Shown here: positions 10,880 to 23,606 of the stretch, one piece after another
Layout: each line of letters starts with the position of its first letter
How positions within the stretch are numbered: position 1 is the stretch's first letter
Assembly: GCF_000182925.2 (NCBI RefSeq)
Contig: NC_026503.1
Location: forward strand, 930,001 to 994,000
Source: Neurospora crassa OR74A
Lineage: Eukaryota; Ascomycota; Sordariomycetes; Sordariales; Sordariaceae
Reading direction: 5' to 3'
Length of the DNA: 64,000 bases
The notes under the pieces: generated by a model
The model's database searches: none
The model's input: the letters and a program-made list of their open reading frames with translations, nothing else
Told to the model about the DNA's origin: nothing
Program-made: the position numbers and the translations under genes

Positions 10880-13800
10880 TTTTTTTACTACTTCTATATA
10901 AACTTTATAATTAAATTTATAATCTAACTATATCTTTAGGAATTATATTAATTCCGTCGGTTGAAGTATAATATCCCCGAATTAGAGAATTTCTATCTTT
11001 AATACCCTTATTTATATAAAATACATTAGCTCTATTTTAATTACTTTAAACTCTATACTTCTTACCTCTACCTATTCCAAATATATTTCCTATATTACTT
11101 ACAATATCTAATAATTCTCTTTAATAATATAAGCTACTACTATAATATTAGTATCGTTTATAAAATTAATTATAATTATATTTGGAATTACTATTAACTT
11201 CTAATATAATAGAGTAATAAAGAGAATAAATAAAATAGGAGAGAAGGGAGAACTTTATAGTATACTAATAATAATTATATAAAGGTAAAACATTTTATTA
11301 TTAAAGAAGAAGGAACCCCTCCTATTAATAATAAAGTTCGTTATTTACCTAATAATTTATATTAGGAATTATATTTCCTATAGAATATATAGAAGCTATT
11401 TATAATTAACTCTATTAAACGCTCCTTTTAAATTAAAGAGTATAAAGGACGTTATAGCTCCGAATTTTTAAACTATATATACTATATTAGTAACTACCCA
11501 GACTATAAATTCTATTGAACGGCTTACCCGGTTACTTATTTAGCCCTCCGGCAAGAAATTAAATTCTTCGGCTACCTATATAAATCTCTTAACTATAAAT
11601 ACCTTAAGGATTTTTCCTATATTATTAAATAATAATATTAGTCTCTATACGCCCGCTAACTTTTATTAGGCGGCACTTTTTCTAAACTTCTTAAAAACAA
11701 TAATTTTCGCATTTTTAAACCGTTATAGGAAATAGCCGAATTAGAAGCTAATAAATATTAAATATATTATAATTTACTAGAATAGCTACCTATATAATTT
11801 TAAAAATCTATTTAAATACTAATCGACCCTAGGGGCCTTATTAAATACTATCCGGGAGAGTACATTCTAAATGTCCTCTTTATTAATTAAATTACTAATA
11901 ATTATTAGATTAATACCCTTTAATAGCTTAATTTAATCCGGTAGGTAATCTATTAGGACCTCTACCTTCGGGAAAAAATAATTAATAAAAATTTTAACCT
12001 TACTACTATAATTTCCAATTTCTATTATCCTTTTATAAATTTAAAGGGTTAGTAGTTTAGGCGGATTTATTAATTAGTAGCTTTAGGTCCGGGCCTATTA
12101 TTCTAATAATTAAAATTAATTTAAGTTCTTTAAAGCCTCAATAACGCTATTATACTATATAGCTTATTAAACCTTCGTAATAATCCTCTTCTTTTTTATT
12201 ATAGCTTCAATAAACTTCCTTTAATTCAATACTATTTAATACCTAAATTACTCCTAATATATCCTCTATACTTCTTTCGTAATTATTTTATATCCTAATA
12301 TCTACTAATTCACTCTCCTCCCTTAACCTTTCTTCTAATATAAAACAAATTCCTCTATAATACTTATAAATTCTCCATCGAACCTACAAAAGGCGAACTC
12401 TAAATCCTCTACTATATTAATCCTTTCTAAAACTAATATCCGTTTCTCTAACGCCTCCTTCACCTTCTCTATATCTATAAAACTCCAACTATATCCTCCT
12501 TCTTCTTTAACTTTTTTATTTTTTCTTCCTACTTAAACCTAAATTTCCTAAAGGTAATAGTCCGAACCGGTTTATTCGTACTACTACGCTCCCTAATATT
12601 CGGCTTTAACTTTAAATAATAATTATATATAATTAATTATCCTATTCCTCTTTCTTCGTATTATATTTCTAAATCTAATTAATTTACTATAAAGGGTAAA
12701 TAAATTAAATTTCTAATATTATACCTATATAAAAAGGCGAATAACTCCTAAATTAATCCTATTCTCTAAATCCTAATCGGGATAATAGAGGTTAAAATCC
12801 CTAATAACGACTAAATTTCCTACTAGAAATCCGGCTTTAATAAATTCGAAGAGCGGTAACTCCTACTAATATTCTAGTATTCCCTATATAAAAATAAGAA
12901 AGTAAATAGAATAAACGGTCGTTAAATCCCTTAAATTCTTAAATATAATTATAATCCAATCCTTTCCAATTTAAAAATCTAAGTCCTTTAAATTCCATTT
13001 CTTATTTATATATATTATTACTCTTCTCTTCTCCGAATAATTAACCCTGAAATACCTTCCGCCTTTAGGATAATAAATATCCCTATTTAAATTTCTACCC
13101 GGCTCCTAAATCGCTATAATATTATAAATCTCCTTTTATTCGAATAAAAGTTTTCCCCTCTTATATAATTTCCCTACGTTCTAATAAAGTATTTTTAATT
13201 AAATTATTAGTTACCCTAGGATAGGGTTCCTTCTAATCCTTTAGCGGAAAATAAGGGTATTATTTCCCTAAAGGGGGCTATAATTATATAAACGCTATTA
13301 CCGCTATACGGCCAACTTCCCCCTACGCTTTATAAATATATATAGTATTTATTTATTAGACCCTATAGAATTATAGGCTTTAATTAGTTAAATAGGCCAA
13401 TCAATTTTCTTAGCTATTCCCTCTTTACGCCTCCTCCAATATATCTCTCTAAGGTAGCAATAATATAGGAGCTAAGGGGAGCGTTTAGTAGGACGCCCTT
13501 ATTTATAATCTCTATTATCGGCTCTAATACTTTTCTAATTAAATTTTTATAAAGGGCGAACGCTTATAACCTTTTAATATATATAATAAACGCCTTTATA
13601 ATTACCTTCCGGAAAATAGGGTACTCCTTATAATTATATACGTAATACCCCTTCTTCCTATATAGCTTACAATAAATAAGTAATTTATTATTATTAAACG
13701 GATAATTTACTTCGCTAAAATAATCTCCTTCGTATTTAACTTCGCTGTAATAAGTGTAAATATTATTTTAATAAAAGAATTTTACTATATATCCAATTCT

Positions 13801-14660
13801 CCAATATTTAAAACATTATTAAATATTATTCGAAATTTAGAATAATTTGTATAAATATATACTGCTATCCTAAAGAAAAAAGTTATCCTAAAGGAAATAC
13901 ACCGCCAATATAATAACAATTTCTATAAAGAATAAACTTTTACTCTCTCTATCTCTTCTTTTCTATAGCCGAACTCTAATAATAGATACCTCTAAGTTCC
14001 TCCCCTTTACTATATTCGAAATAACTTCCACTATAATATAATTATTAACACTATCCTAAAATATACTTTAAATTAATATACCTATAATACTTATAATAAT
14101 AAAAGTATTAGGGCCGAAAACTTCTTTAACCTATACTTAATTTCGCTAATATTAAATATATATAGGTTTATTAAATATAATTATATAATCTCCAGTTATT
14201 AATATCCTAATAGCTACGTAAATTACTAAGCTAGGTTTCTTCTTATTTAAGTAAATAATTAGGGTTATTTTCGTATCTTCGTTTAAATAATTTATAAATT
14301 CGGCGGTAATCGTCGCTCCCTTAATAATAAACTACCGTTCGAAGTTAGAGGGAATAAATTTCTTAATAATAGTAAATAATTATTAAAGGGTAATACCGAT
14401 CTTACTTAGGTTAACTTTTACTATAATATTAGCCTAATACTTTAACGCTTCTTAAGCGCCCTTTTTAATCTCCTTTAAAATATCCTTCTTCAAATTATTA
14501 AAATCCTTCCTAATAATAAACTAATCAGTTCCAACCTTATTAACTTTAGGTTGCATAGACCTACTTTTTCTAACGCGTACCTTCGTAAATTCGAAAAGTA
14601 ATTCTCGAGCCTAACGACGGTCTTTAATCGAAATAATATTATAATCTATAAATTTATTCG
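10880..14660 (-). mobile_element. LINE element 2, middle part (minus strand)
   Basis: The reverse complement aligns with ORF1 and most of ORF2 of the full-length copies (about 15,005-18,755). The reverse-transcriptase block corresponding to the FDLKGAFN motif and the endonuclease GDFN block can be found in reverse orientation. It ends at the 14-bp target site at 14,647-14,660, where element 3 was inserted, and continues at 21,608. Confidence 0.85.
14647..14660 (+). repeat. Target-site duplication of element 3, left copy
   Basis: TATAAATTTATTCG here is repeated exactly at 21,594-21,607, on either side of the complete + copy. Confidence 0.85.
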
Positions 14661-17600
14661 GACGCAAAAACTGCTTTAAAACCGGAAACGCCGATTTCTA
14701 ATCGAGGAGTGCTCCAAAACGAAAACTAACAACGGCAATCGACTCAAGAGGGTCGTTTACGTCCCTTATAATATCCTACGACGAGCGTAGCGATGGTATT
14801 GTATTATCGTTGCTAATAGCTATCGATAGCGGTACTCGTAGACTCGAAAACAGCGTCTATAACCCGCTCGCAGAAATCTCAGTATACAACGATCCCGAAG
14901 CCGCACTCACTACGAAGACCTCGGATAAAACGGAAGAAGACGATAAAATATTAAAGAAATTTATTACTAGAGTAAATAAATCTACGGACTATAATACTAT
15001 TTTAACCGAGGACCGTCGTTAAGTTTAAAAATTACTTTTCAAATTTATAAAGGTATACATCGAAAAAAGTAAATCTATGCGACCCGAGGCTAATAAGGCT
15101 AGAACCGACTAGTTTGTTATTAAGAAGGATTTCGACGACTTAAAGAAGGATATTTTGAAGGAGATTAAGAAAGGCGCCTAAAAAATACTAAAGTATTAGG
15201 CCGATATTATAGCGAAAGCCAGCCCGAGTAAGATTAGTACTACCCTCTAATAATTACCTACTACTATTAAAAAATTTATCCCCTCCAACTTTAAACGGTA
15301 GCTTACTATTAAAAGAGTAATAATTACTACCGAATTTATAAACCGTTCGAACGAAGATACGAAGACGACCCTAGCTATTTACTTAAGTAAGAAGAAACCC
15401 AGCTTAATAGTCCGCGTAGCTACTAGGATACTAATAATTAGAGACTACGTAATTATATTTAATAAACTTATATATACTTAATATTAGCGAAACTAAATAT
15501 AGGCTAAAGAAATTTTTAGCCCCAATACCTTTATTACTATAAGTATTGTAGGTATATTAATTTGGAGCGTACCTTAAAATAGTATTGATAATTATACTAT
15601 AGCGGAAGTTATTTTAAATATAGTAAAGGAGAGGAATTTGGAGGCATCTATTATTAGAATTCAACTATAAAAGAGAAGAAACGGAGAGAATAAAGGCCTA
15701 CTCCTTATAAAAGTCGCTACTATATTAGTAATATACTTCCTCTAAAATAATCTCTTTCTCTAGAACAGTAGCGTATACTTATACGAACCGTTCTAAACCT
15801 CGAATAACGTTTAATAATACTTTAAATATTAGGGAATCGGATATACAATAAAATTCTACTATTAAAATAATATCTACGCCCGCTACAGCGAAGTTAAATA
15901 CGAAGGAGACTATTTCGGTAAAGTAAATTGTCCGTTTAATAATAATAAATTACTTATTTATTATAAGCCGTATAGGAAGAAGGGGTATTGTATATATAAT
16001 TGTAAAGAGTACTTTATTTTCTAGAAGGTAATTATAAAGGTATTTATTGTGTATATTGAAAGGCCGCGGGCATTCGCCCCCTATAAGAATTTAGTCGGAA
16101 AGGTATTAGAGTTAATAATAGAGATTGTAGATAAAGGTATTCTATTAAATATTCTTCCCAATTCTTATACTATTACTACCTTAGAGAGATATATTGGAGG
16201 AGGCGTAAAGAGGGGATAACTGAGAAAATTAATCGGCCCATCCAACCAGCTAAAGCCTATAACCCTATAAAGTCCGATAAATAAATACTATATACGTTCG
16301 TAAAGCGTAAGGGGAAGTTAGTCGTATAGCGGTAATAATATCTATACGATTATAGCCCCCCCTAAGGAAATAGTACCCTTATCCTCCGTTAAAGGACTAG
16401 AAGGAACCCTATCCTAGGGTAACTAATAATCTAATTAAAAATACTCTATTAGAACGTAAGGAAGTTATATAAAAGGGGAAAACTTTTATTTAAATAAGAG
16501 GAGATTTACAATATTATAGCGATTTAGGAGCTAAGTAGAAATTTAAATAGGGATATTTATTATCCTAGAGGCGGAAGGTATTTCGGGGTTAATTATTTAA
16601 AGAAGGGAAGGGTAGTAATATATATAAATAAGAAATAGAATTTAAAAAACTTAAATTTCTAAACTAAAAAGGATTAAACTATAATTACATTTAAAAATTT
16701 AAGGGATTTAACGACCGTCTATTCTATTTATTCTTTTATCCTTATATAGGGAACGCCGGAATATTAATAGGGATTACTACTCTTTAAATTTATTAAGGCC
16801 GGACTTCCGGCGGGAAATTTAATTACTATCGGGGACTTTAACCTCTATTATCCTAATTAGGATTTAGAAAATAGGACTAATTTAGGAGCTATTCGCTTCC
16901 TTATATAGGTATAACGCTAAAAATTTAATTTATTTACCCCCCGTAGTAAACTAATTAAATTCGGAAATATAATATAAGGAGAGAGGGATAGAATAATTAA
17001 TTATATATAGTTATTACCCAGGGTTGAGGCCGAATATTAGAGAATATAGTAGTACGAGTAAATTAATTCGGACTATTACTTTTAAGAAATTTAGGTTTAA
17101 GTAGGAAGAAAAAATAAAAAAGTTAAAGAAGAAGGAGAATATAGTTAGAGTTTTATAAATACGGAGAAGGTAAAGGAGGCGTCGGAGAAACGGATATTAA
17201 TTAGAGAAGGATTAATATAGTAGAGGACTTTAAATTCGCTTTTCGTAGGTTCGATAGAGAATTTATAAGTATTATAAAGGAATTCGTCCTATATTAGAAG
17301 AAAGGTCGAGGGAGGAAAGTAAATTAGTAAATATTAAGATATAAAATAATTACGAAAGAAGTACGGAGGATATATTAGGAGTAGTTTAGGTATTAAATAA
17401 TATTAAATTAAAGGAAATTTATTAAAGTTATAATAAAAAAGAAGAGGATTATTATAAAGGCCTAATAGGCTACGTAGTATAATAGTATTACTAAAGTTTC
17501 GAAGAATTTAAATTGATTTTAATTACTAGAATAATAGACCCGGACCCGAAGCTACTAATTAATAGATCTACTTAAATTACTAACCCTTTAAACCTACGAA

Positions 17601-20600
17601 GGAGCAATAAAAATTGGAGATTATAATAGTAAGGCTAAAATCTTTACCAACCGTTTTTTCTTGAAGGTAGAGGTTTTAATAGATTATTTATTAAATTAAA
17701 TTAAATTACTAAAGGGCGTTAACCCGATAATTATTAGCAACCTAATTAATAAAGAGGATATTTAGGATATACTCTCTTAAATAGTACTTAATAAAGCCCC
17801 CAGGGTTAATTAGTATTTAAATAGATTTTTAAAATTATATAGGTAACTATTCTAATAAATTATAATATATTTAGTATCCGCTAATCTCCGACTTAACTAC
17901 TTCCTATAGCGGTTTAAAAATACAAAAATTATTATTCTTAAAAAACTTAAAAAGAGTACTACTTAATAAAAGTTAGCGGGCGTATAGAGACTAATATTAC
18001 TACTTAGTAATATAAGAAAAATTTTTGAAGTATTTATAATTAAGAGATTTATATAAGTAACTAAAGAGTTTAACCTCCTACCGGAGGGTTAAATAGGCAA
18101 TTAGGCAAGCTATTTAATAGAGTTTGTAGTCTAGGTAGTTACTAATACGGTATATATAACTTAGAAATTCGGAATTGTAATATCCCTTATATTCTTTAAT
18201 TTAAAAGGAGTATTTAATAGAGTTAATTATAAATAACTTCTATATACCCTATAGGAAATATAGTTCCTAATATAGATTATTAGGTAGGTAACGAACTTCG
18301 TCGCTAGAAGGAGAGGTTCCCTCTTCTTCGATAATAAAACGTCCCGCTCCTATATAATTACTATTAATATATTATAAAGCTCCCCCCTCTCCCCTATTTT
18401 ATTTATTCTCTTTATTATTCTATTATACCGGAAGTTAGTAGTAATCCTAAATATAATTATAGTCGGCTTTATAAATAATACTAATATTATAGTAGTAGCC
18501 TATATTACTAAAGAAAATTACCGGATACTATAAATAATATAGGAAGTATATTTAAAATAGATAGGGGCGAGAGGTATAAAGTTCGAAGTAATTAAGACGG
18601 AGCTAATATATTTTATACGGACGAGGGTACTAAGGATAGAAACTCTCTAATTTAGGGATATTGTACTTCAATTAATAGAATTAATATAATTCCTAAGGGT
18701 ATAGTTAGACTATAAATTTAATTATAGGGTTTATACGGAAGCAGTGAAATAAAAAATAATAATTTAAATAAATATATTTATAAAATTAGTAGTAAAAATA
18801 TAAGGTTATTCCTTTATTCGGGTAAGGGAAATATATATTAAATATATTTATAGTATTATTGTATATAGAGCCTCAGTATTCTACTAATTAATTAAAATTA
18901 ATAGGAAACTACGAAGGATTATAATTAAGTTAATAAAATATTAGATTAAGTACTTAAGAGTTATTATTAGGGTATATAAAATTATGCTAGTAAGAAATTT
19001 AAAAACGGAAATATTCTATCCGCCGCTCGACCTCTACCTTAATAAGAAAATCCGGGCCTTTAAAGAGAGGCTCGCCCGGACGGACTAAGCCCGGTTTGTA
19101 TAGGGGATAGTAATTTAAGTCTCTAATTATATTTAGGTATAATAATTAAAAGGTTGGCTACCTGCTAATAAATTAGAAAGCAGTGTAATTAAAGTACAAT
19201 AGGCCGAAGAATAAGCGCCGACGGAGAAATTATTAATAATAGTAGCCGGTCCTCCCCTAGATTTAAAGATTTTATTACCGCTATTATAAATCCTAGAACT
19301 AATAGCCGCCGACCGGGAAGAGTAACTAAAAGATATAATAAATCGGGAATAAGTATTGCGCTATAACTATTACTTAGCGGCGGTAATAGTAAAATTAAAA
19401 TAATAATATAAATTTACTATTACCGACCTTACCCTTAAATTTAATAGAGAGGCTATTTAGTAATATATAATTAGTACGAAGAAGAAGAAAAGAAAACGCC
19501 GAAAATTAAGAGAAGATAAAGAAGAACCGTACCTACTAATTAAAGTAAAGAGCTCCCTCCTTATTTAAATTAAGACGGAAGTTATTAGCTTCCGGGCTTT
19601 CCTCTATAAGAGGAAAGTATTAAATATCCTAACCCCTATTTATGCTTATAAATTTAAAAAGAAGACCTTCGTTTATATTATTTTAAATTGCTTTAATATA
19701 GATATTAATTTTTAGGATAACCCGGAAGTTTAGTTACTAATAAAGGAGGAATTTTAGGAGTTCCTAAATAACGGAGCTAAAACTAAAAGAATTTTATTAT
19801 AAGTATTAAAATTAGGGAGGTTGAAAGAATACTATTTAGTAATCGAATTAGAGGAGGAGTAGTACGAGGAAATTGTAAGGCATTTCTAAAAAGAATATAG
19901 AATATTAATAATATTAGAATAAAAAGGATAGGAATAGGGAAGAGATAATTATATTAATTATAGGAGTTATCTAAGCTGTAACTATAGCGAGAACCGAAAA
20001 ATATTATTTAACGAACGTCTAATTACGCTTAAAAAGCTATTCGAATAGCTCTATTATACGAACCTAATTCGTAGTAACTTTATAACGCTACTAAACCTAA
20101 TTATTATTTATAAAGGGGCGGCCGGGTAAATCGATAGCTATAGGACTATTAAGAATAGAATTACTATTATTAAAATTAAAGATTATACGAATAGGAATAG
20201 TAAAACTACTACTGCTAGATATAATATACGTAAGAATAATAGTATTACTATTAGAACTAGATATAATCCGAATTAGGTTTATAGTATTATTATTAGGGAG
20301 AGAAGGGATATAATTATAGCAAACATCTCTTATAATTAATTTATAGTAACCCTTCTACTAGAAATCGGCGGTACTAAAATTAATAGCGTAGAGAAGACGC
20401 TTATAGTTAATAGGCAGCTTATTATACTCTAAATGAATATATATATAACGGGTAAAATTATTAATAGTACGAACGAAAGTATCTAGGTTAAACTCGAACT
20501 TATTTTAACTACCTAATATTATAATAATAATTGCCGCTTAAATAATATTACGGGCGTTATATAGGCCTATAGGAATATTTAATATATATATTTTATAGGT

Positions 20601-21593
20601 ATAGGAGTAAGTAGCGTTCTAAGTACCGCCGGTTAAAATAGAAATTAAATAATAATAAGGGAAGGGAAATATAGAGAATAAGAAACTTACTAATCGCTAA
20701 AATAAAATAAATCTTCTTAGTAATAACCTTATAAAAGGCGTTAGGGGAGTTAAATTTATTATTGCGTAGGATGGAAGCGAAATTTAGAATATAGTAAAAA
20801 TAAGGAATTTTATAAACGATATTAATTAAATTAATATAAGAACCGAAGAGAATAGAGAAGGAAATTATATTAGTTCGGAGGAGGATAATTATTAAAAAAA
20901 TTACGAAGGGTATAAATAAGGAATATAAACTCTAGAGGTATAATTATAAGGAATATAGAGCTTAGGGATATATTAGGGGAGGGACCTTCTACGTCGGAAG
21001 TTAAATCGATCGGGCTAGGGCGATAATGGCCGGAGAAAACTATTTTATTAGAAGGTATAATAAGGAGGAAAGAGAAGAAGGATTAGGAAGGGGCGCTACG
21101 TAGGGGATTATATAAATAAGGGAAGGGGGTCTTTATACTATTATAAATAAATATAAATCCGCGGGGTAATAGAGTAAATAATAAGGAGGAGGTATTTATA
21201 AATAGAGTAAAGAGGCGGAGAGGTAGAGTAATAGACGGGGAAATAGGATGGGGAAGCGGGAAGAAGGCGGAGGAAGGAGTGGTAGGGAGTAAGACGGAAA
21301 GGTAGTAAAGGAAACGGTACGCTTAATTTGGTCCTATTCCTATTATCCTTATTGTTTTAGTATTAGGATAATATAGTAGTGGAAGAGACGAGATTAGTTC
21401 GTTGTGGTGGTGGGTAAGAACCGTTATAGCTATAAATAAAGTAGGAGTAGCGTAGAGAACTACGACCGAAATAGAGCTAGAGGTTTTTATCCGACAGTGT
21501 TTAATACTGTACGGTTTTCCCCTTTAGAGAATTGGAGAAGGACCCTATGCCAATAAGGCGCTATAGTTATAGCATAGGGAATAAGACTATTAT
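14661..21593 (+). mobile_element. Full-length LINE element 3 (6.93 kb), RIP-mutated
   Basis: This complete copy runs from the shared 5' block (CTGCTTTAAAACCGGAAACG) to the AAGACTATTAT tail. The order seen is ORF1 (from about 14,700), with a cysteine/histidine knuckle-like region near 15,955-16,010; then ORF2 with an endonuclease GDFN motif at 16,831-16,842, a reverse-transcriptase DLKGAFN-like block near 18,190 and a RIP-altered form of the xVDD active-site block near 18,462; then a purine-rich 3' untranslated region. The layout fits the Tad/I-type fungal LINEs. Every long frame is broken; the longest ORF1 piece still open is 70 codons (14,810-15,022). Confidence 0.88.
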
Positions 21594-21607
21594 TATAAAT
21601 TTATTCG
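21594..21607 (+). repeat. Target-site duplication of element 3, right copy
   Basis: TATAAATTTATTCG is an exact repeat of 14,647-14,660. The interrupted minus-strand ORF1 of element 2 resumes from this point. Confidence 0.85.
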
Positions 21608-21921
21608 TTCTAGTAATAAACTTCTTTAATATTTCGTCGTCTTCTTCCATTTTATTCAAAGTCTTCGCAATAAATACAACTTTAGGATTATTACATACTA
21701 AGATTTCCACGAACGGGTTATAAATACTATTTTCGAATCTACAAACACCGCCATCGATAGCCATCGGCAATAACGATACAACGCTATCGCTACGCTCGTC
21801 GTAGGATATTGTAAAGGATATAAACGACCTTCCTAAATCAATTGCCGTTGTTAGTTTTCGTTTTGGAGCACTCCTCGACCAGAAATCGGCGTTTCCGGTT
21901 TCAAAGCAGTTTTGAATCGCT
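21608..21921 (-). mobile_element. LINE element 2, 5' end (minus strand)
   Basis: The reverse complement carries the first 314 bases of the element, including the start block near 21,880-21,915 and a 67-codon piece of ORF1 still open (21,567-21,770, minus). It joins the target-site copy at 21,922-21,936, which closes element 2. Confidence 0.85.
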
Positions 21922-21936
21922 TCGGAAACTACAATA
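21922..21936 (+). repeat. Target-site duplication of element 2, right copy
   Basis: TCGGAAACTACAATA matches 9,112-9,126. Element 1 continues immediately afterwards at the codon where it broke off. Confidence 0.8.
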
Positions 21937-23606
21937 GTAAAACCGAAATCCTCGTTAATTATTTTTTCTTAAAGGTAAAAGTCTTAATAAATTACCTATT
22001 AGATTAGACCGAATTATTAAAAAGTATTAACCTAATAATTATTAATAAATTAATTACCGAGGAGGATATTTAGGATATATATTCTCCTAAATAGTACTTA
22101 ATAAGGCTTCCGGGGTTGATTAGTACTTAAATAATTTTCTAAAGTTATATAAACAATTATTCTAATAAATTATAATATATTTAATATCCGCTAACCTCCA
22201 ATTCGGCTACTTCCGATAGTAATTTAAAAATATAAAGGTAATTATCTTTAAAAAATTTGAAAAGAACACCGTCTAATAAAAGTTAATAAACGTATAGAAA
22301 CTAATATTACTATTTAATAATATAGAAAAAATCCTTGAAGTACTTATAATTAAGAGATTTACGTAAGTAGCCAAAGAGTTTAACTTCTTGCTAGAGGGTT
22401 AAATAAGTAATTAAGTAAATTGTTTAATAGAATTTATAGTCTAGGTAATTATTAATGTAGTATATATAATTTAGAAATTTAGGGCCGTAATATTCTTTAT
22501 ACTCCTAAATTTAAAAGGAACGTTCAATAAAATAACTATAGGTAGCTTTTATATATTCTATAGGAAATATAATTCCTAATATAGATTAGTAAGTAGGTAG
22601 CGAGCTTCGTCGCTAATAGGAAAGGTTCCCTCTTTTTTGATAACGAAACGTCCCGCCCTTATATAATTACCGTTGGCGTACTATAAGGCTCCCCCCTCTC
22701 CCCTATTCTATTTATTCTCGTTATTACCTTATTATACTAGAAATTAATAATAATCCTAAATATAATTATAATTAGCTTCGTAAATAATATTAATATTATA
22801 ATAATAGTCTATACTATTAAAGAGAATTACTAAATATTATAAATAATGTAGGAAATATATTTAGAATAAATAGGGGCGAAAGGTATAAAATTCGAAGTAA
22901 TTAAAACGGAATTAATATATTTTATACGAATGAAGGTACTAAGGACGGAAACTCTCTAATTTAGGGATATTATACTTCAATTAATAAAATTAATACGATT
23001 CCTAGGGGTATAGTTGGACTATAAATTTAATTATAAGGCTTACGCGGAAGTAGTAAAATAAAAAATAACGATTTAAACGAATATACTTACAAAATTAGTA
23101 GCGAAAATATAAGGTTACTCCTTTATTTGAGTAAGGGAAATATATACTAAATATATTTGCAACGCTATTATATATAAAGCTTCAATATTCTACCAACCAA
23201 CCGAAATTTATAGGAAACTACGAAGGATCGTAATTAAATTAGTAAAATACTAAACTATGTACTTAAAAATTATTATTAGGATATATAAAACTATGTTAGT
23301 AAAAAACCTAAAAATAGAAATATGCTATCCGCCGCTTAACTTCTACTTTAATAAAAAAGTCCGAACTTTCAAAAAAAAATTCGCCCGGATAGACTAAACC
23401 CGGTTCGTCCAAGGGATAATAACTTAAGTATTTAATTATATTTAAGTATAATAATCGAAAGGTCGGCTACCTGCTAATAAATTAGAGAGTAGTATAGTTA
23501 AGGTATAATAGGCTGAAAAATAAGTACCAATAAAAAAACTATTAATAATAGTAGCTAATCTTCCCTAAAATTTAAAGATTCTACTACTACTATTATAAAT
23601 CCTAAA
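21937..23606 (+). mobile_element. LINE element 1, middle part
   Basis: This continues element 1 through the reverse-transcriptase part of ORF2 and aligns with 17,625-19,290 of element 3. The C-rich GCTCCCCCCTCTCCCCTATTC block, corresponding to the PLSPILF region, is at about 22,688. It ends in the 16-bp target site shared with 30,553-30,568. Confidence 0.85.
23591..23606 (+). repeat. Target-site duplication of element 4, left copy
   Basis: TATTATAAATCCTAAA is repeated exactly at 30,553-30,568, on either side of complete element 4. Confidence 0.88.
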
